Part shown: piece after piece, positions 47,015 through 57,875 of the stretch
Numbering within the stretch: the first letter of the stretch is position 1
Layout: every line of letters starts with the position of its first letter
NCBI RefSeq assembly: GCF_017571475.1
Contig: NZ_JAGETW010000011.1
Location: 1-64,000 of the forward strand
DNA from: Thiomicrorhabdus sp. 6S3-12
GTDB taxonomy: Bacteria > Pseudomonadota > Gammaproteobacteria > Thiomicrospirales > Thiomicrospiraceae
Reading direction: 5' to 3'
Length of the DNA: 64,000 nt
The notes under the pieces: generated by a model
Told to the model about the DNA's origin: nothing
The model's database searches: none
What the model saw: the letters and a program-made list of their open reading frames with translations, nothing else
Made by a program: the position numbers and the translations under genes

Positions 47015-47443
47015 TCAGGCAACGCCCTGTTTTTCTCGGATCTCTTGCTTACGCTTCATTTCTACCGTCAGAGTCGCGGTAGGGCGGGCTTCCATTCGGG
47101 CCAGGCCGATTTCTTCACCGCTCATCTTGCAGTATCCGTATTCACCGTTTTCGATATCTTTTAGTGATTTATCGATCTTGGCGATCAGTTTACGCTCACG
47201 ATCACGGGTACGAAGTTCCAGAGCGAATTCTTCTTCCATTGAAGCGCGATCGTTAGGATCTGCTGGCGTTGACGAGTCTGCTTTAAGGTGACTCACTGTG
47301 CTGTTGGCTTCTTCTAATAGTTGGTCTTTCCAAGCCAATAGTTTGTTCTTGAAGTGCTCAAGCATTTCAGGGCTCATATATTCCTCACCTTTTTTTGGCT
47401 CGTAAGGTGGGTAGTTTTCAATGAAATCCACTCGAGTTTCCAT
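47015..47443 (-). CDS. dksA: RNA polymerase-binding factor DksA, zinc-ligand-poor form
   Basis: DksA enters the RNA polymerase secondary channel and, with ppGpp, adjusts rRNA and amino-acid promoters. The 142-residue product has the full DksA layout: KKGEEYM near the start, coiled coil (about 30-95), and the tip residues Asp62, Asp65 and Ala67, equivalent to E. coli Asp71, Asp74 and Ala76. The globular domain should carry two CxxC pairs. Here it reads CKMS (105-108) and TVEM (126-129), so three of four cysteines are lost. GGAGAAGGACC precedes the ATG. It is divergent from cbbY. Confidence 0.93.
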   Translation of the reverse strand: METRVDFIENYPPYEPKKGEEYMSPEMLEHFKNKLLAWKDQLLEEANSTVSHLKADSSTPADPNDRASMEEEFALELRTRDRERKLIAKIDKSLKDIENGEYGYCKMSGEEIGLARMEARPTATLTVEMKRKQEIREKQGVA

Positions 47444-47701
47444 GGTCCTTCTCCTTCCTAGTACTCTTTCTGTGTACTTTTATTATTGAGTTAAGTTGTT
47501 TTGTTATTGAGTACCATCTCTGATGATTAAACGACATTTTATATCAACTTTGTTGAAGCGCCACAAGCAAAAAATTCAATCTTTTTTGTATGAGATTTCA
47601 ATTACAAACCCAAGATATGGCGATTTTTCCTTGAAATTCTTAGTCTTATCCGTAAGAATTCAGCACTTGAATTAATTACAAGAAACAGAAGTGAGAGAAA
47701 T

Positions 47702-48463
47702 ATGGCTGAGTTAAAGGCTTTGTTATTCGATGTCGATGGTACTCTGGCGGATACCGAGCGTGATGGGCACCGTCCCGCTTTTAACATGGCTTTTGAAGCC
47801 GCGGGCTTGGACTGGAACTGGGATGAAGCGCTCTACGGCGAGCTGCTGGCCGTTACCGGTGGTAAAGAGCGTATCAAATACTACTTGGAAAAATTCAATA
47901 CAGAATTCGAAAAACCGGAAAACTTTGATGAATTCGTTAAAGGGCTGCACGCGTCCAAAACCGAATTTTATAACCAGCTGATGGCTGAAGGGCGCATCCC
48001 GCTTCGTCCGGGCGTTGAACGTCTGATTAACGAAGCTCGTGATAAAAATATGCGTATGGCGGTTGTGACCACTACTACGCCTTCAAATGTTACCGCGCTT
48101 TTGACCAATACTCTGGGTGCAGACTCAGAAAGCTGGTTCGAAGTCATTGCGGCCGGCGACATCGTTCCAGCGAAGAAACCGGCTCCGGATATCTATGACT
48201 GGGCAATGGAACAGATGGATCTAAAACCGGAAGAATGTATTGCGTTTGAAGATTCTGAAAACGGAATTAAATCCTCAATCGCCGCTAAGGTTAAAACCAT
48301 TATTACCATTAACGGCTACACGCAAAACGATGATTTCAGTGCAGCGGATCTGGTTCTGGATCATATGGGTGAGCCGGGACAGAGCTTTAAGGTTCTACAG
48401 GGTGATAGCCACGGCCATGATTACCTTGATCTGGAACTGGTCAAGAAAATTCATCAAGCCTGA
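47702..48463 (+). CDS. cbbY: HAD phosphatase CbbY (xylulose-1,5-bisphosphate phosphatase type)
   Basis: A 253-residue HAD hydrolase. Motif I is DVDGTLADTE with nucleophile Asp10, acid/base Asp12 and the CbbY-characteristic Glu19. The cap contains VTGGKERI, and motif IV is AFEDSENGI. CbbY removes the Rubisco inhibitor xylulose-1,5-bisphosphate, giving xylulose-5-phosphate for the Calvin cycle. No Rubisco or cbb operon lies nearby. The gene has its own terminator and faces hopJ-like and FGGY genes. Confidence 0.88.
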   Translation: MAELKALLFDVDGTLADTERDGHRPAFNMAFEAAGLDWNWDEALYGELLAVTGGKERIKYYLEKFNTEFEKPENFDEFVKGLHASKTEFYNQLMAEGRIPLRPGVERLINEARDKNMRMAVVTTTTPSNVTALLTNTLGADSESWFEVIAAGDIVPAKKPAPDIYDWAMEQMDLKPEECIAFEDSENGIKSSIAAKVKTIITINGYTQNDDFSAADLVLDHMGEPGQSFKVLQGDSHGHDYLDLELVKKIHQA

Positions 48464-48494
48464 TTTAAGCCGACAGCAGTTTTGTTTACTGCAT

Positions 48495-48523
48495 AAAAAA
48501 GCCGGGATTATCCCGGCTTTTTT
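48495..48523. terminator. Bidirectional terminator between cbbY and the HopJ-family gene
   Basis: A 13-bp perfect stem AAAAAAGCCGGGA/TCCCGGCTTTTTT with a TTA loop. A- and T-runs on both sides serve both convergent genes. Confidence 0.92.
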
Positions 48524-48543
48524 GTTTTCGGTTTGGTCAGCCG

Positions 48544-48882
48544 TTATTTGACACTCAAAGGCTGACTTGCAAACTCGATGCCGGCCCAGCCGTACTGCAT
48601 GAAATTACGAATATTCTGGTGATCATCGCCTTGCGGATTCTGCAGCACATCTTTGGTGTAGAAATCCCCGAAAAGATTTAAGGTGGTCTGCTCATCCAAG
48701 TCATTCAGTTGAGCAAAGGCAAAAAGCTTACAGGAACCATTGTTGGTATCTGCAGCGTTGGTGGTTTGTCCGTTTTTGAATTCGGTTGGCACGAAAATGT
48801 AGTTATCATCAATAACCTGCATGGTTCTGCTGAATTCGACCGGTGCGTTTTTCGCCGCGCTAATCAATCCATTAATAGTCAT
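48544..48882 (-). CDS. HopJ-family protein
   Basis: A 112-residue soluble protein of the family named after Pseudomonas HopJ. It has YIFVPTEFKNGQ, NNGSCKLFAFAQL and the conserved end DHQNIRNFMQYGWAGI. The family is common in free-living bacteria with no type III secretion, so an effector role is unlikely here. AGAGGT precedes ATG 48882. It lies 29 bases after the FGGY kinase gene. Confidence 0.85.
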   Translation of the reverse strand: MTINGLISAAKNAPVEFSRTMQVIDDNYIFVPTEFKNGQTTNAADTNNGSCKLFAFAQLNDLDEQTTLNLFGDFYTKDVLQNPQGDDHQNIRNFMQYGWAGIEFASQPLSVK

Positions 48883-48911
48883 ACTTACCTCTGTTTTTAC
48901 ATGATTGATTG

Positions 48912-50627
48912 TTAAAGCCTGGCAAGGCGGGTTATCCCATAGGAGGCTTCCAAAGAAAAAGGGGATTGTAACGGATTTTGCGAATTTTGCAGATGGCAAG
49001 CCCTTAAAAGTTGCCAATAGTTATTATGGGTTCCACCGCCGACAGCGTATAGAGCATTTCTTTGAACTCCCAGCTCGGCCATCAAGTCATAGGCTTTTTT
49101 CTCGACTTGGGTCAAACCCTGAACAATAGAGATAAAAAAGCGCAGATGTTCCAGCAGACAAGCCGTTTGTTCGCTATTGAGCGCTTGACCAATACGGCTG
49201 GAAATCTGTTGTAGATCGTCGACAGGCTTCTCATTACGGAGCGTCTCAAGCGCAAGCACAATTTCCTCTTTCAGAAGGCTTTCCGGTTTGGCTTCCAATC
49301 GTGGCTGATAATTATTATCAGCCACTGGAAAGCGCTCTCCGGACGCGGCCAAAGGATAGTAGTCGCCTAGACTGACCACCATTTCACACATCTTCGAGAG
49401 CGCCCTATAAAGCGCCTTATCCGCGTTCCGGCTTATGTCTTTTTTATTTCCTGTTGCGCATTTCCATAGCGTCACTGCAAGCCAGTCAAGAAGCTTTATT
49501 GCCTCCAGCGAATAATACTTGAGGAGGACTTTTCCACCGCTGTTGGACGCGCCTCCGACCAGCCAGTACTGGTGAACCTTATGGCTGTAAAGACCGTGTT
49601 GCGGCGAAAAGACAGGGCGCTGCGCCAGCTGCTTAATCGCCAGAGTTGAGCCTAAAGAGGTTACGGCATCACCGTTCGAGGTTGCACCGGAAGCAAAGAA
49701 ACCGGCAATGCTGTCGGTACTGCCAAAAAGAATCCGGCAATCTGACTTAAATCCGAATCGTTGCGCCAGATCTGGGTGAATAACGCCTATCGGTTCACCG
49801 GGAATACCGACTTCCGGTAGACACAGTTGCGGCGCTTCTTGCTTCAGGAGTTGTCTGAGCCATTGCGGATAATCGCCTTTTGCAGGGTCATAGCCCAGTT
49901 TCAACAGATTGTTTTCGTCACTGACGCATTGGCCCTCAGAGAGAAAATTGAGAAAATAGTTATTCAGCCAATCTATCTGATGAACGATCTGTAAGCGCTG
50001 GTTATGCAAATTTCGCTGTCTCAATCGTTGATACAGGTACAACACTTTTGCCAGGCTGCTGCTCACTCCGCTGGCAGCGGTTTCAAAATCACCATTACGT
50101 TCTTTATATGTCTGCTGAAAACGGGCAATAAGTTTGGCCTCATCCTCAGCCTGAGCATCGTTGTACATCAGTGCATGGGTCAATAATTGACCTTTCTCGG
50201 AACACAGCATGACTGTCGAAGATGTCGCATCGGCGATAACGACGTCGATACGATTTAAAGGGACGCGCTCCTTTAACTGCTTTAACAGAGCCTCAAGGCT
50301 AGAGAGCCAGACTCGCGGATTCTGTATTGACGCAGGGCCAGGATGAATGCTCGGCTGCTTGTCATGCTGAGATAAAACCGTGTCCGAATGACTTTGACTA
50401 TCGGCGATAGCGATTTTGCATTCGGCAAGGATCCGATCCTGGCGTGTATCTGGAAAGCCTTGCCGATCAAGCATTTCAATTTTGTGTGAAAATCGTCGTT
50501 CGACGATTGAGGCACGCAGTCCCGAGGTTCCCAGGTCAATTCCCAAAATAATCTGGCTGTACGAATAGCTTGTTTCGTTCACTTCATTCATGGTTTTCGT
50601 TTCTTTCGTTACGGACGCAACAGTCAT
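48912..50627 (-). CDS. FGGY-family carbohydrate kinase
   Basis: A 571-residue sugar kinase. The N-lobe has ILGIDLGTSGLRASIV (about 27-42) and the C-lobe has the GSTDSIAGFF and SLGSTLAIK phosphate loops and the adenosine motif GGGTHNNYW. The ASKHA fold is clear. The short N-terminal motif and GGGTHNNYW resemble the ribulokinase/xylulokinase-like proteins of cyanobacteria and plants, so a D-ribulose or xylulose substrate is plausible. The start may instead be an ATG 13 codons later. Neither has a good ribosome binding site. Confidence 0.85.
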   Translation of the reverse strand: MTVASVTKETKTMNEVNETSYSYSQIILGIDLGTSGLRASIVERRFSHKIEMLDRQGFPDTRQDRILAECKIAIADSQSHSDTVLSQHDKQPSIHPGPASIQNPRVWLSSLEALLKQLKERVPLNRIDVVIADATSSTVMLCSEKGQLLTHALMYNDAQAEDEAKLIARFQQTYKERNGDFETAASGVSSSLAKVLYLYQRLRQRNLHNQRLQIVHQIDWLNNYFLNFLSEGQCVSDENNLLKLGYDPAKGDYPQWLRQLLKQEAPQLCLPEVGIPGEPIGVIHPDLAQRFGFKSDCRILFGSTDSIAGFFASGATSNGDAVTSLGSTLAIKQLAQRPVFSPQHGLYSHKVHQYWLVGGASNSGGKVLLKYYSLEAIKLLDWLAVTLWKCATGNKKDISRNADKALYRALSKMCEMVVSLGDYYPLAASGERFPVADNNYQPRLEAKPESLLKEEIVLALETLRNEKPVDDLQQISSRIGQALNSEQTACLLEHLRFFISIVQGLTQVEKKAYDLMAELGVQRNALYAVGGGTHNNYWQLLRACHLQNSQNPLQSPFSLEASYGITRLARL

Positions 50628-50824
50628 AAACAGTCTTAATCGAACAACTAAGTGAAAAATGCCGTCATTGATTCGTTAAAACCCCCATTTTTTACTAGAA
50701 AAGGCCGCTTATTACCAGTTACAATTTACAAGCTAAAATAATAACGATAAAAGATGTCGGGCTTGATTCTTTCTTGGTTCTATTTGGTTCCGGTACCTGA
50801 TCGTATCCTGGACCGAAACCGATC

Positions 50825-50852
50825 TTGTCATTCAGCGTTGCTTGCATAAAAT
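50825..50852 (+). promoter_or_regulatory. Promoter candidate for zipA-ligA
   Basis: TTGTCA (50825-50830) and TAAAAT (50847-50852), 16 bases apart, 70 bases before zipA. The rest of the 294-base gap shows no gene. Confidence 0.35.
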
Positions 50853-50921
50853 GATTAGAATCGGCTATTGCCTTGAGTTTCCCGTAAAAATAACCAATAA
50901 GAAATGTTGGCGGAGTTTTGA

Positions 50922-51992
50922 ATGAGTGAATTAAATGAACTAAGTATGGTTTTAATTGCCATGATGGCAATTATTATCGTACTGATTCTAGTTCTAGGTT
51001 ATCGAAAAAAGCAGAAATATCAGGAGTCTGCCGAAAAAACCAAACAAGAAACTCAAGAAATAAAGGCTCAGACACGTGCAGAGCCTTCCAAGAATGCCGC
51101 CAAATTCGAAAATGGTAAAATCATTCCCGGAAGCAACCCATTCGGTAAACACCACTCTGCAAGCGCGCCAGAAACAGAAAACGAAGAACAAAAACCAGCC
51201 GAGACTGCCGAGCCTTTTATCTCCGCACAGGAAGTGGATCCCAATCAGCGCGAATTGCCTTTTGAAAATGAACCGGTTATCAGCCAGACCGAGCAGTCTG
51301 TACCACAGCAGGAGATTACCGCTGCAAGAGAAACTGAAATCACCGCGAATGAGAACCTTGTTCAACCTGCAGTACATGCAGCGGTTCAGAGCATGGCGGA
51401 AGAAGCCGAACAAAGCCCGCACCATGTTTTAACGGTAAATGATCCGGGAATGACCGGCGAATTAAGCGAGCAAGATTTCCCTCCCGCCCATGAAAAAGCC
51501 TCTTTCGGTGTTCCTGAAGATAAATCCGAAGTTCAGCGTCGAGCTTTCAACGCCATTATGGATTCGGATAAGGCAGAGCCTAAAACATTTGTATTGATTG
51601 TCGTCGCAGAAGATGAGGTACAGGTTACCGATATTCACCAATTTATGATGGCCAACACTCTAAAACGCAATTATAAAGGTCATTACGAACTGCGCGATAA
51701 CCGCGGCAACAAGGTTTTTGAAGTCGTCAACCTGCTTAACCCTGGCTCTTTCCCGGAAAATCCGCGCGTCAACGATACAACGCTTGGTGTGGTGGTTATA
51801 CTGGATCTGCCGACGTGTATTCCAGCAGCGGCTGCAATGCACGATTTTATTCAGGTTACACGTAAGTTAGCGACCCGAATTAACGGCAAGGTATTCAACG
51901 ACCAGCAGCACGAAGTGAATGAACCCTATTTCCGCTCGCTACGGGACAGTGCTCTGGGCTATGACTCGCAGAAGGTGACTGAAAGCCTATAA
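50922..51992 (+). CDS. zipA: Cell division protein ZipA
   Basis: ZipA anchors FtsZ to the inner membrane at midcell. The 356-residue protein has an N-terminal membrane helix (about 9-26), a basic stretch, a long Pro/Glu-rich linker (about 40-220) and the FtsZ-binding C-terminal domain (about 222-350). That domain includes VLIVVAEDEVQVTDIHQF and VVVILDLPTCIPAAAAMHDF. GGAG lies seven bases upstream. It is followed by ligA, the classic zipA-ligA pair; smc, often upstream, is absent. Confidence 0.93.
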   Translation: MSELNELSMVLIAMMAIIIVLILVLGYRKKQKYQESAEKTKQETQEIKAQTRAEPSKNAAKFENGKIIPGSNPFGKHHSASAPETENEEQKPAETAEPFISAQEVDPNQRELPFENEPVISQTEQSVPQQEITAARETEITANENLVQPAVHAAVQSMAEEAEQSPHHVLTVNDPGMTGELSEQDFPPAHEKASFGVPEDKSEVQRRAFNAIMDSDKAEPKTFVLIVVAEDEVQVTDIHQFMMANTLKRNYKGHYELRDNRGNKVFEVVNLLNPGSFPENPRVNDTTLGVVVILDLPTCIPAAAAMHDFIQVTRKLATRINGKVFNDQQHEVNEPYFRSLRDSALGYDSQKVTESL

Positions 51993-52024
51993 CCGCTCGC
52001 CGCCATAAACGGTATATCTCTCAA

Positions 52025-54673
<2,649 letters not shown>

Positions 54674-54723
54674 TCCGCGCACTCTTTTCCCGTTTATACC
54701 GGTTTACTCCTGTTGGCAAAGCA

Positions 54724-55596
54724 TCAAGACTGCTTTTGAAACAGGAGCAGTCCAATCAAAACCAGCGCGGCACCCGCGGCAACATCCCAACCCAGTGGTT
54801 CGGCATTTAAAAAATGCCCCAGTAAAATCGCAAAAACCGGTGTAATTACCGGGATTAAAGCGACTTTAAGAGCATCCATATTTTTCAACAGATAGAAAAA
54901 CAGCAGGAAACCGACGACCGAGCCGATCAGGGCCGCATAGACAATGGCGGCTACTTCCTTGTGGCTCAAATCCGGATAGCTCTGAGGGTACAGTAGTAAA
55001 TCGGGCTGGATCACAAAATATCCCAATGCACTAAGAATCAAAGCGGCGGCAACAATATCGAGCGAAGGCAAGTGTGTGGCACAACGTTTGGTCAATACCG
55101 TACCGAGCGAGTGCACAAATACCGAAGCGAAAGCACTGGCGATCGCAAGCAGCTGGAAACCGGCCAGTTCCTGGCGTAAATTGGGCGCAAAGATGATTAT
55201 CAGGCCGCTGAGGCTGATTAGAATTGCCACAATTTTATACAGATTCAAGCGGCTTTTCGGCAGTAGAAAGTGTGCAATCACCCCCGTAACCAACGGCGTC
55301 ATTGCAAAAATAATCGCAATCCAACCCGACGGCAAATACTGTCCGGCCCAGTACATTAAGGTCATTCCACCGAAGATCGGTAAAGCGGCAAACAGTGAAA
55401 TCTGAATATTCCGCCAATTAAGTGCGAATCGACGATGAAAGCCGAACCAGAGTGCAACCGGAACTATGACCAAAGCGGCCAGCGTAGTTCGAGAAGCCAC
55501 GGCAAAAAACCAATCCGTAGCACCGCCCCAAACCACGGCCAAAGGCGTTGTGGTCCAAATCAGAACCACCGTCAAGTAGGCTAAAGCGAGAAGCAT
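54724..55596 (-). CDS. EamA/DMT-family transporter
   Basis: A 290-residue membrane protein with about ten helices in two EamA repeats of five. The second repeat starts near residue 150. Members export amino acids, nucleotides or other metabolites, and the substrate cannot be told from sequence. It is convergent with darP and lies 121 bases after the asparaginase-domain gene on the same strand. Confidence 0.85.
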   Translation of the reverse strand: MLLALAYLTVVLIWTTTPLAVVWGGATDWFFAVASRTTLAALVIVPVALWFGFHRRFALNWRNIQISLFAALPIFGGMTLMYWAGQYLPSGWIAIIFAMTPLVTGVIAHFLLPKSRLNLYKIVAILISLSGLIIIFAPNLRQELAGFQLLAIASAFASVFVHSLGTVLTKRCATHLPSLDIVAAALILSALGYFVIQPDLLLYPQSYPDLSHKEVAAIVYAALIGSVVGFLLFFYLLKNMDALKVALIPVITPVFAILLGHFLNAEPLGWDVAAGAALVLIGLLLFQKQS

Positions 55597-55717
55597 TATG
55601 AAGCTTTCCTATACTGAAATTAGCCGACTGAATACGGCAAAAGGGAGGTCTAGCGAGCGTCTCGGCAGATTTACTGCCGTTTAACTCGAATTGGTTCGTC
55701 TATTAATGCTAGAAAGG

Positions 55718-56230
55718 TTATTGGGCTTCAAAAACACCGAGTTGGCGATTTTTATGTACCCGATCAGCAGAGTGTAGCAAGCCGTTCATACAGATATAGA
55801 CACCTGGTGGTGCGGTTTGAGCGGCCATCAGTGCTGCGCCAAGATTAAAAGCGGCATCCGAATTACCGAGTGCGAAAGGGCGCATGGCTCCAGTCAGAAT
55901 AATTGTTTTTCCACGAAGTTTATCGAACTCGCCTGATTCGCCGTGTTTGATAAGCATCTTACCGGTTTCGGCCATAGTATCGGTACCGTGGGTTACCACG
56001 ATCTGATGAGCGCTCGTTTCGGTACAGGCTTTTGCAATCAATTGCCGGTCAGAGTCATTCATCTGCAGGCTATCCAGCGCCATCAGTGTACTGATTTCGA
56101 CCGGCGCCGTTACCAGCGCCTGTGCCAATATCTGCGGCAGATGTGTCTGCGGGAAGTTCAGTTCGCCGGTCAGAGGGTCATACTCTTTATCCAGCGTGCC
56201 TCCGGTGGCAATGATTTGAATCTTACTCAT
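55718..56230 (-). CDS. Single-domain asparaginase-like protein
   Basis: A 170-residue protein equal to only the N-terminal domain of L-asparaginases. It keeps both catalytic Thr motifs, ATGGTLDKEY (about 8-17) and THGTDTMAETG (about 79-89), plus GAMRPF. The C-terminal domain is absent by design and not by truncation: a family of stand-alone domains ends near ADRVxKNRxxxxFE, as this one does. Activity is unknown. It starts 12 bases after the LexA-like gene, so they are co-transcribed. Confidence 0.8.
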   Translation of the reverse strand: MSKIQIIATGGTLDKEYDPLTGELNFPQTHLPQILAQALVTAPVEISTLMALDSLQMNDSDRQLIAKACTETSAHQIVVTHGTDTMAETGKMLIKHGESGEFDKLRGKTIILTGAMRPFALGNSDAAFNLGAALMAAQTAPPGVYICMNGLLHSADRVHKNRQLGVFEAQ

Positions 56231-56242
56231 TTACGAGGTCTC

Positions 56243-56695
56243 TTAAGCCTGTTTCAGGATGCCGCGGACAATACCAAGAATTTCGATATCCTGGTTCTTC
56301 AGGAAAATCGGCTGCATTTCTGCGTTAGCCGGCTGCAAACGGACACCGTCTTTATCGATATAAAGCTTTTTCATGGTGACTTCTTCACCGTTGATCCGAA
56401 CCACGACCGATTCACCGTTTTCTGCGGTTGCCTTGCGCTCGACAATGACGATATCACCGTCATGGATGTTTTCCTCGATCATTGAATTTCCCTTAACACG
56501 TAAGGCGAAGGTTTCTTTGCGTACCATGGATTTAGGTACGGCAACGGTATCGTAATCCAGCTCCATCTGAATCGGCTCGCCGGCTGAAGTCCAGCCCAGA
56601 AGGGGAATTTCCACGATTTCATCGTCGAGTAATTCGACCGGATCGTTAGGATGAAGGTGAAGCTTGCTGTTCGGTATCAGATAACTTACGCTCAT
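56243..56695 (-). CDS. LexA/UmuD-like S24 autoprotease lacking a DNA-binding domain
   Basis: A 150-residue protein made of the peptidase S24 fold. A cleavage site Ala38-Gly39 lies in SAGEPIQ. Catalytic Ser71 is in KGNSMIEENI and Lys109 in EEVTMKKLY. It keeps the LexA-type cleavage and active-site spacing but has only ~36 residues before the cleavage site, with no helix-turn-helix. UmuD has this layout, yet no umuC is next to it and no LexA box is seen. AGGA precedes the ATG. The next gene, 12 bases on, is the asparaginase-like gene. Confidence 0.82.
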   Translation of the reverse strand: MSVSYLIPNSKLHLHPNDPVELLDDEIVEIPLLGWTSAGEPIQMELDYDTVAVPKSMVRKETFALRVKGNSMIEENIHDGDIVIVERKATAENGESVVVRINGEEVTMKKLYIDKDGVRLQPANAEMQPIFLKNQDIEILGIVRGILKQA

Positions 56696-56744
56696 ATCGG
56701 TTTCCTGTTTGGCTAAGATGATTTTATGGCAACGGAATCAAGTT

Positions 56745-57065
56745 TCAGTCTTGCGCTTCTTCCGGAGAGGGAAGCACCTGCTTGAAAGGTTTAACTTCCA
56801 CTTTACGATAGACGCCGGTTTTCAGATAAGGGTCTTCGGCCGCCCATTCCTTGGCATCATCAAGTGATTTGAATTTAGCGATAATGATGCTACCGGTCAT
56901 GCCTGCTGCACCGGGTTCATTGCAGTCTATCGCCGGATTTGGGCCGGCAATAACCAGATGACCGCTCTCTTCCAGTACCTTTAAACGCGCAACGTGCTCA
57001 TGGCGCACCTGAGCGCGCAGTTCTAAACTGTTCTCGACGTCATAGCCAACGATGGAATATAGCAT
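56745..57065 (-). CDS. yciI: YciI family protein
   Basis: A 106-residue dimeric ferredoxin-like fold protein. YciI-family features are the start MLYSIVGYDVENSLELR, RHEHVARLKVLEESGHLVIAGP and the DPYLKTGVY segment with the conserved Asp. Function is not established in most species. It lies 22 bases after yciB, the usual yciB-yciI pair. Confidence 0.88.
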   Translation of the reverse strand: MLYSIVGYDVENSLELRAQVRHEHVARLKVLEESGHLVIAGPNPAIDCNEPGAAGMTGSIIIAKFKSLDDAKEWAAEDPYLKTGVYRKVEVKPFKQVLPSPEEAQD

Positions 57066-57087
57066 TTGTGCCCCTTAATGACAGTGG

Positions 57088-57708
57088 TTAAATCTCTTTG
57101 CGACCAGACTCTGCTTTGCTTTTTACGATTTCGTCCTGATCAACGCCATCGTTCAGTGCCTGAGCTTCAGCCGGAGAATCGGATTCTTCCATATAACGGC
57201 TAATATAAAGTCCCTGGATAATAATAAACACGAAAGTCATTCCCATCAATCCAAAAAGTTTGAAATTGACCCAGGTATCAGTGTCATATTGATAGGCAAC
57301 ATATAGATTGGTAATACCGGATAGGATGAAGAAGGCAATCCACATCCAGCTCAAACGCATCCAGATCTGGTCTGGAAGGTGAATAGCACCGGACATCATA
57401 CGCTCGATAATCGGTTTTTGCCCGATATAGTGGCTACCCAAAAACGCCAGAGCAAAGCCCCAGTTTACAATGGTCGGTTTCCACTTGATAAAAGCTTCAT
57501 CCTGTAAGAACAACGTTAATCCACCAAGAACCAGTATCAGGGCAAACGTAATGACATGCATTTTTTCGACGCGCTTATGTTTCATGTAGGCGTAGCCGAT
57601 CTGTACCAGCGATGCGACAATGATCACAGCGGTAGCGGTATAGATGTCATACATCTTATAGGCGATAAAAAAGAGGATAACAGGGAAAAAATCAAATAGG
57701 AATTTCAT
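57088..57708 (-). CDS. yciB: Inner membrane septation-linked protein YciB (IspZ)
   Basis: A 206-residue protein with about five to six helices. Signature segments are MKFLFDFFPVILFFIAYK, WKPTIVNWGFALAFLGSHYI and LSWMWIAFFILSGITNLYVA. YciB is linked to envelope synthesis and division through interactions with divisome and elongasome proteins. The C-terminal ~35 residues are a charged cytoplasmic tail. It is divergent from yciV. Confidence 0.92.
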   Translation of the reverse strand: MKFLFDFFPVILFFIAYKMYDIYTATAVIIVASLVQIGYAYMKHKRVEKMHVITFALILVLGGLTLFLQDEAFIKWKPTIVNWGFALAFLGSHYIGQKPIIERMMSGAIHLPDQIWMRLSWMWIAFFILSGITNLYVAYQYDTDTWVNFKLFGLMGMTFVFIIIQGLYISRYMEESDSPAEAQALNDGVDQDEIVKSKAESGRKEI

Positions 57709-57773
57709 AAGATAGGAACCGATATAAGCCCAAAGTCAAACCGATACCCGACACTAGCCGAACAGAGCGGTAA

Positions 57774-57801
57774 GATAAATGTTTTGATAAATGTTTATAA
57801 T
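57774..57801. promoter_or_regulatory. Tandem direct repeat overlapping a -10 element in the yciB/yciV gap
   Basis: GATAAATGTTT occurs twice, at 57774-57784 and 57786-57796, a 12-bp period. The second copy runs into TATAAT (57796-57801), a likely -10 for yciV. The repeat may be a regulator site. Confidence 0.35.
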
Positions 57802-57875
57802 AACAGTGAATAATAAAATACTGATTCTAACGGCCTTTGCACCGGATTAAAAGCCATCTATCGAGGTTCTCTATT

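Noticed and set aside
48544..48882. HopJ-family gene as a type III effector
   Set aside because: The family is widespread in bacteria with no type III secretion, and no secretion genes are nearby.
55718..56230. Asparaginase gene as a truncated pseudogene
   Set aside because: It ends where known single-domain members end, keeps both catalytic motifs and has a good operon position.
55943..56485. 180-codon plus-strand frame opposite the asparaginase and LexA-like genes
   Set aside because: It is antisense to two genes with intact catalytic motifs and has no ribosome binding site.
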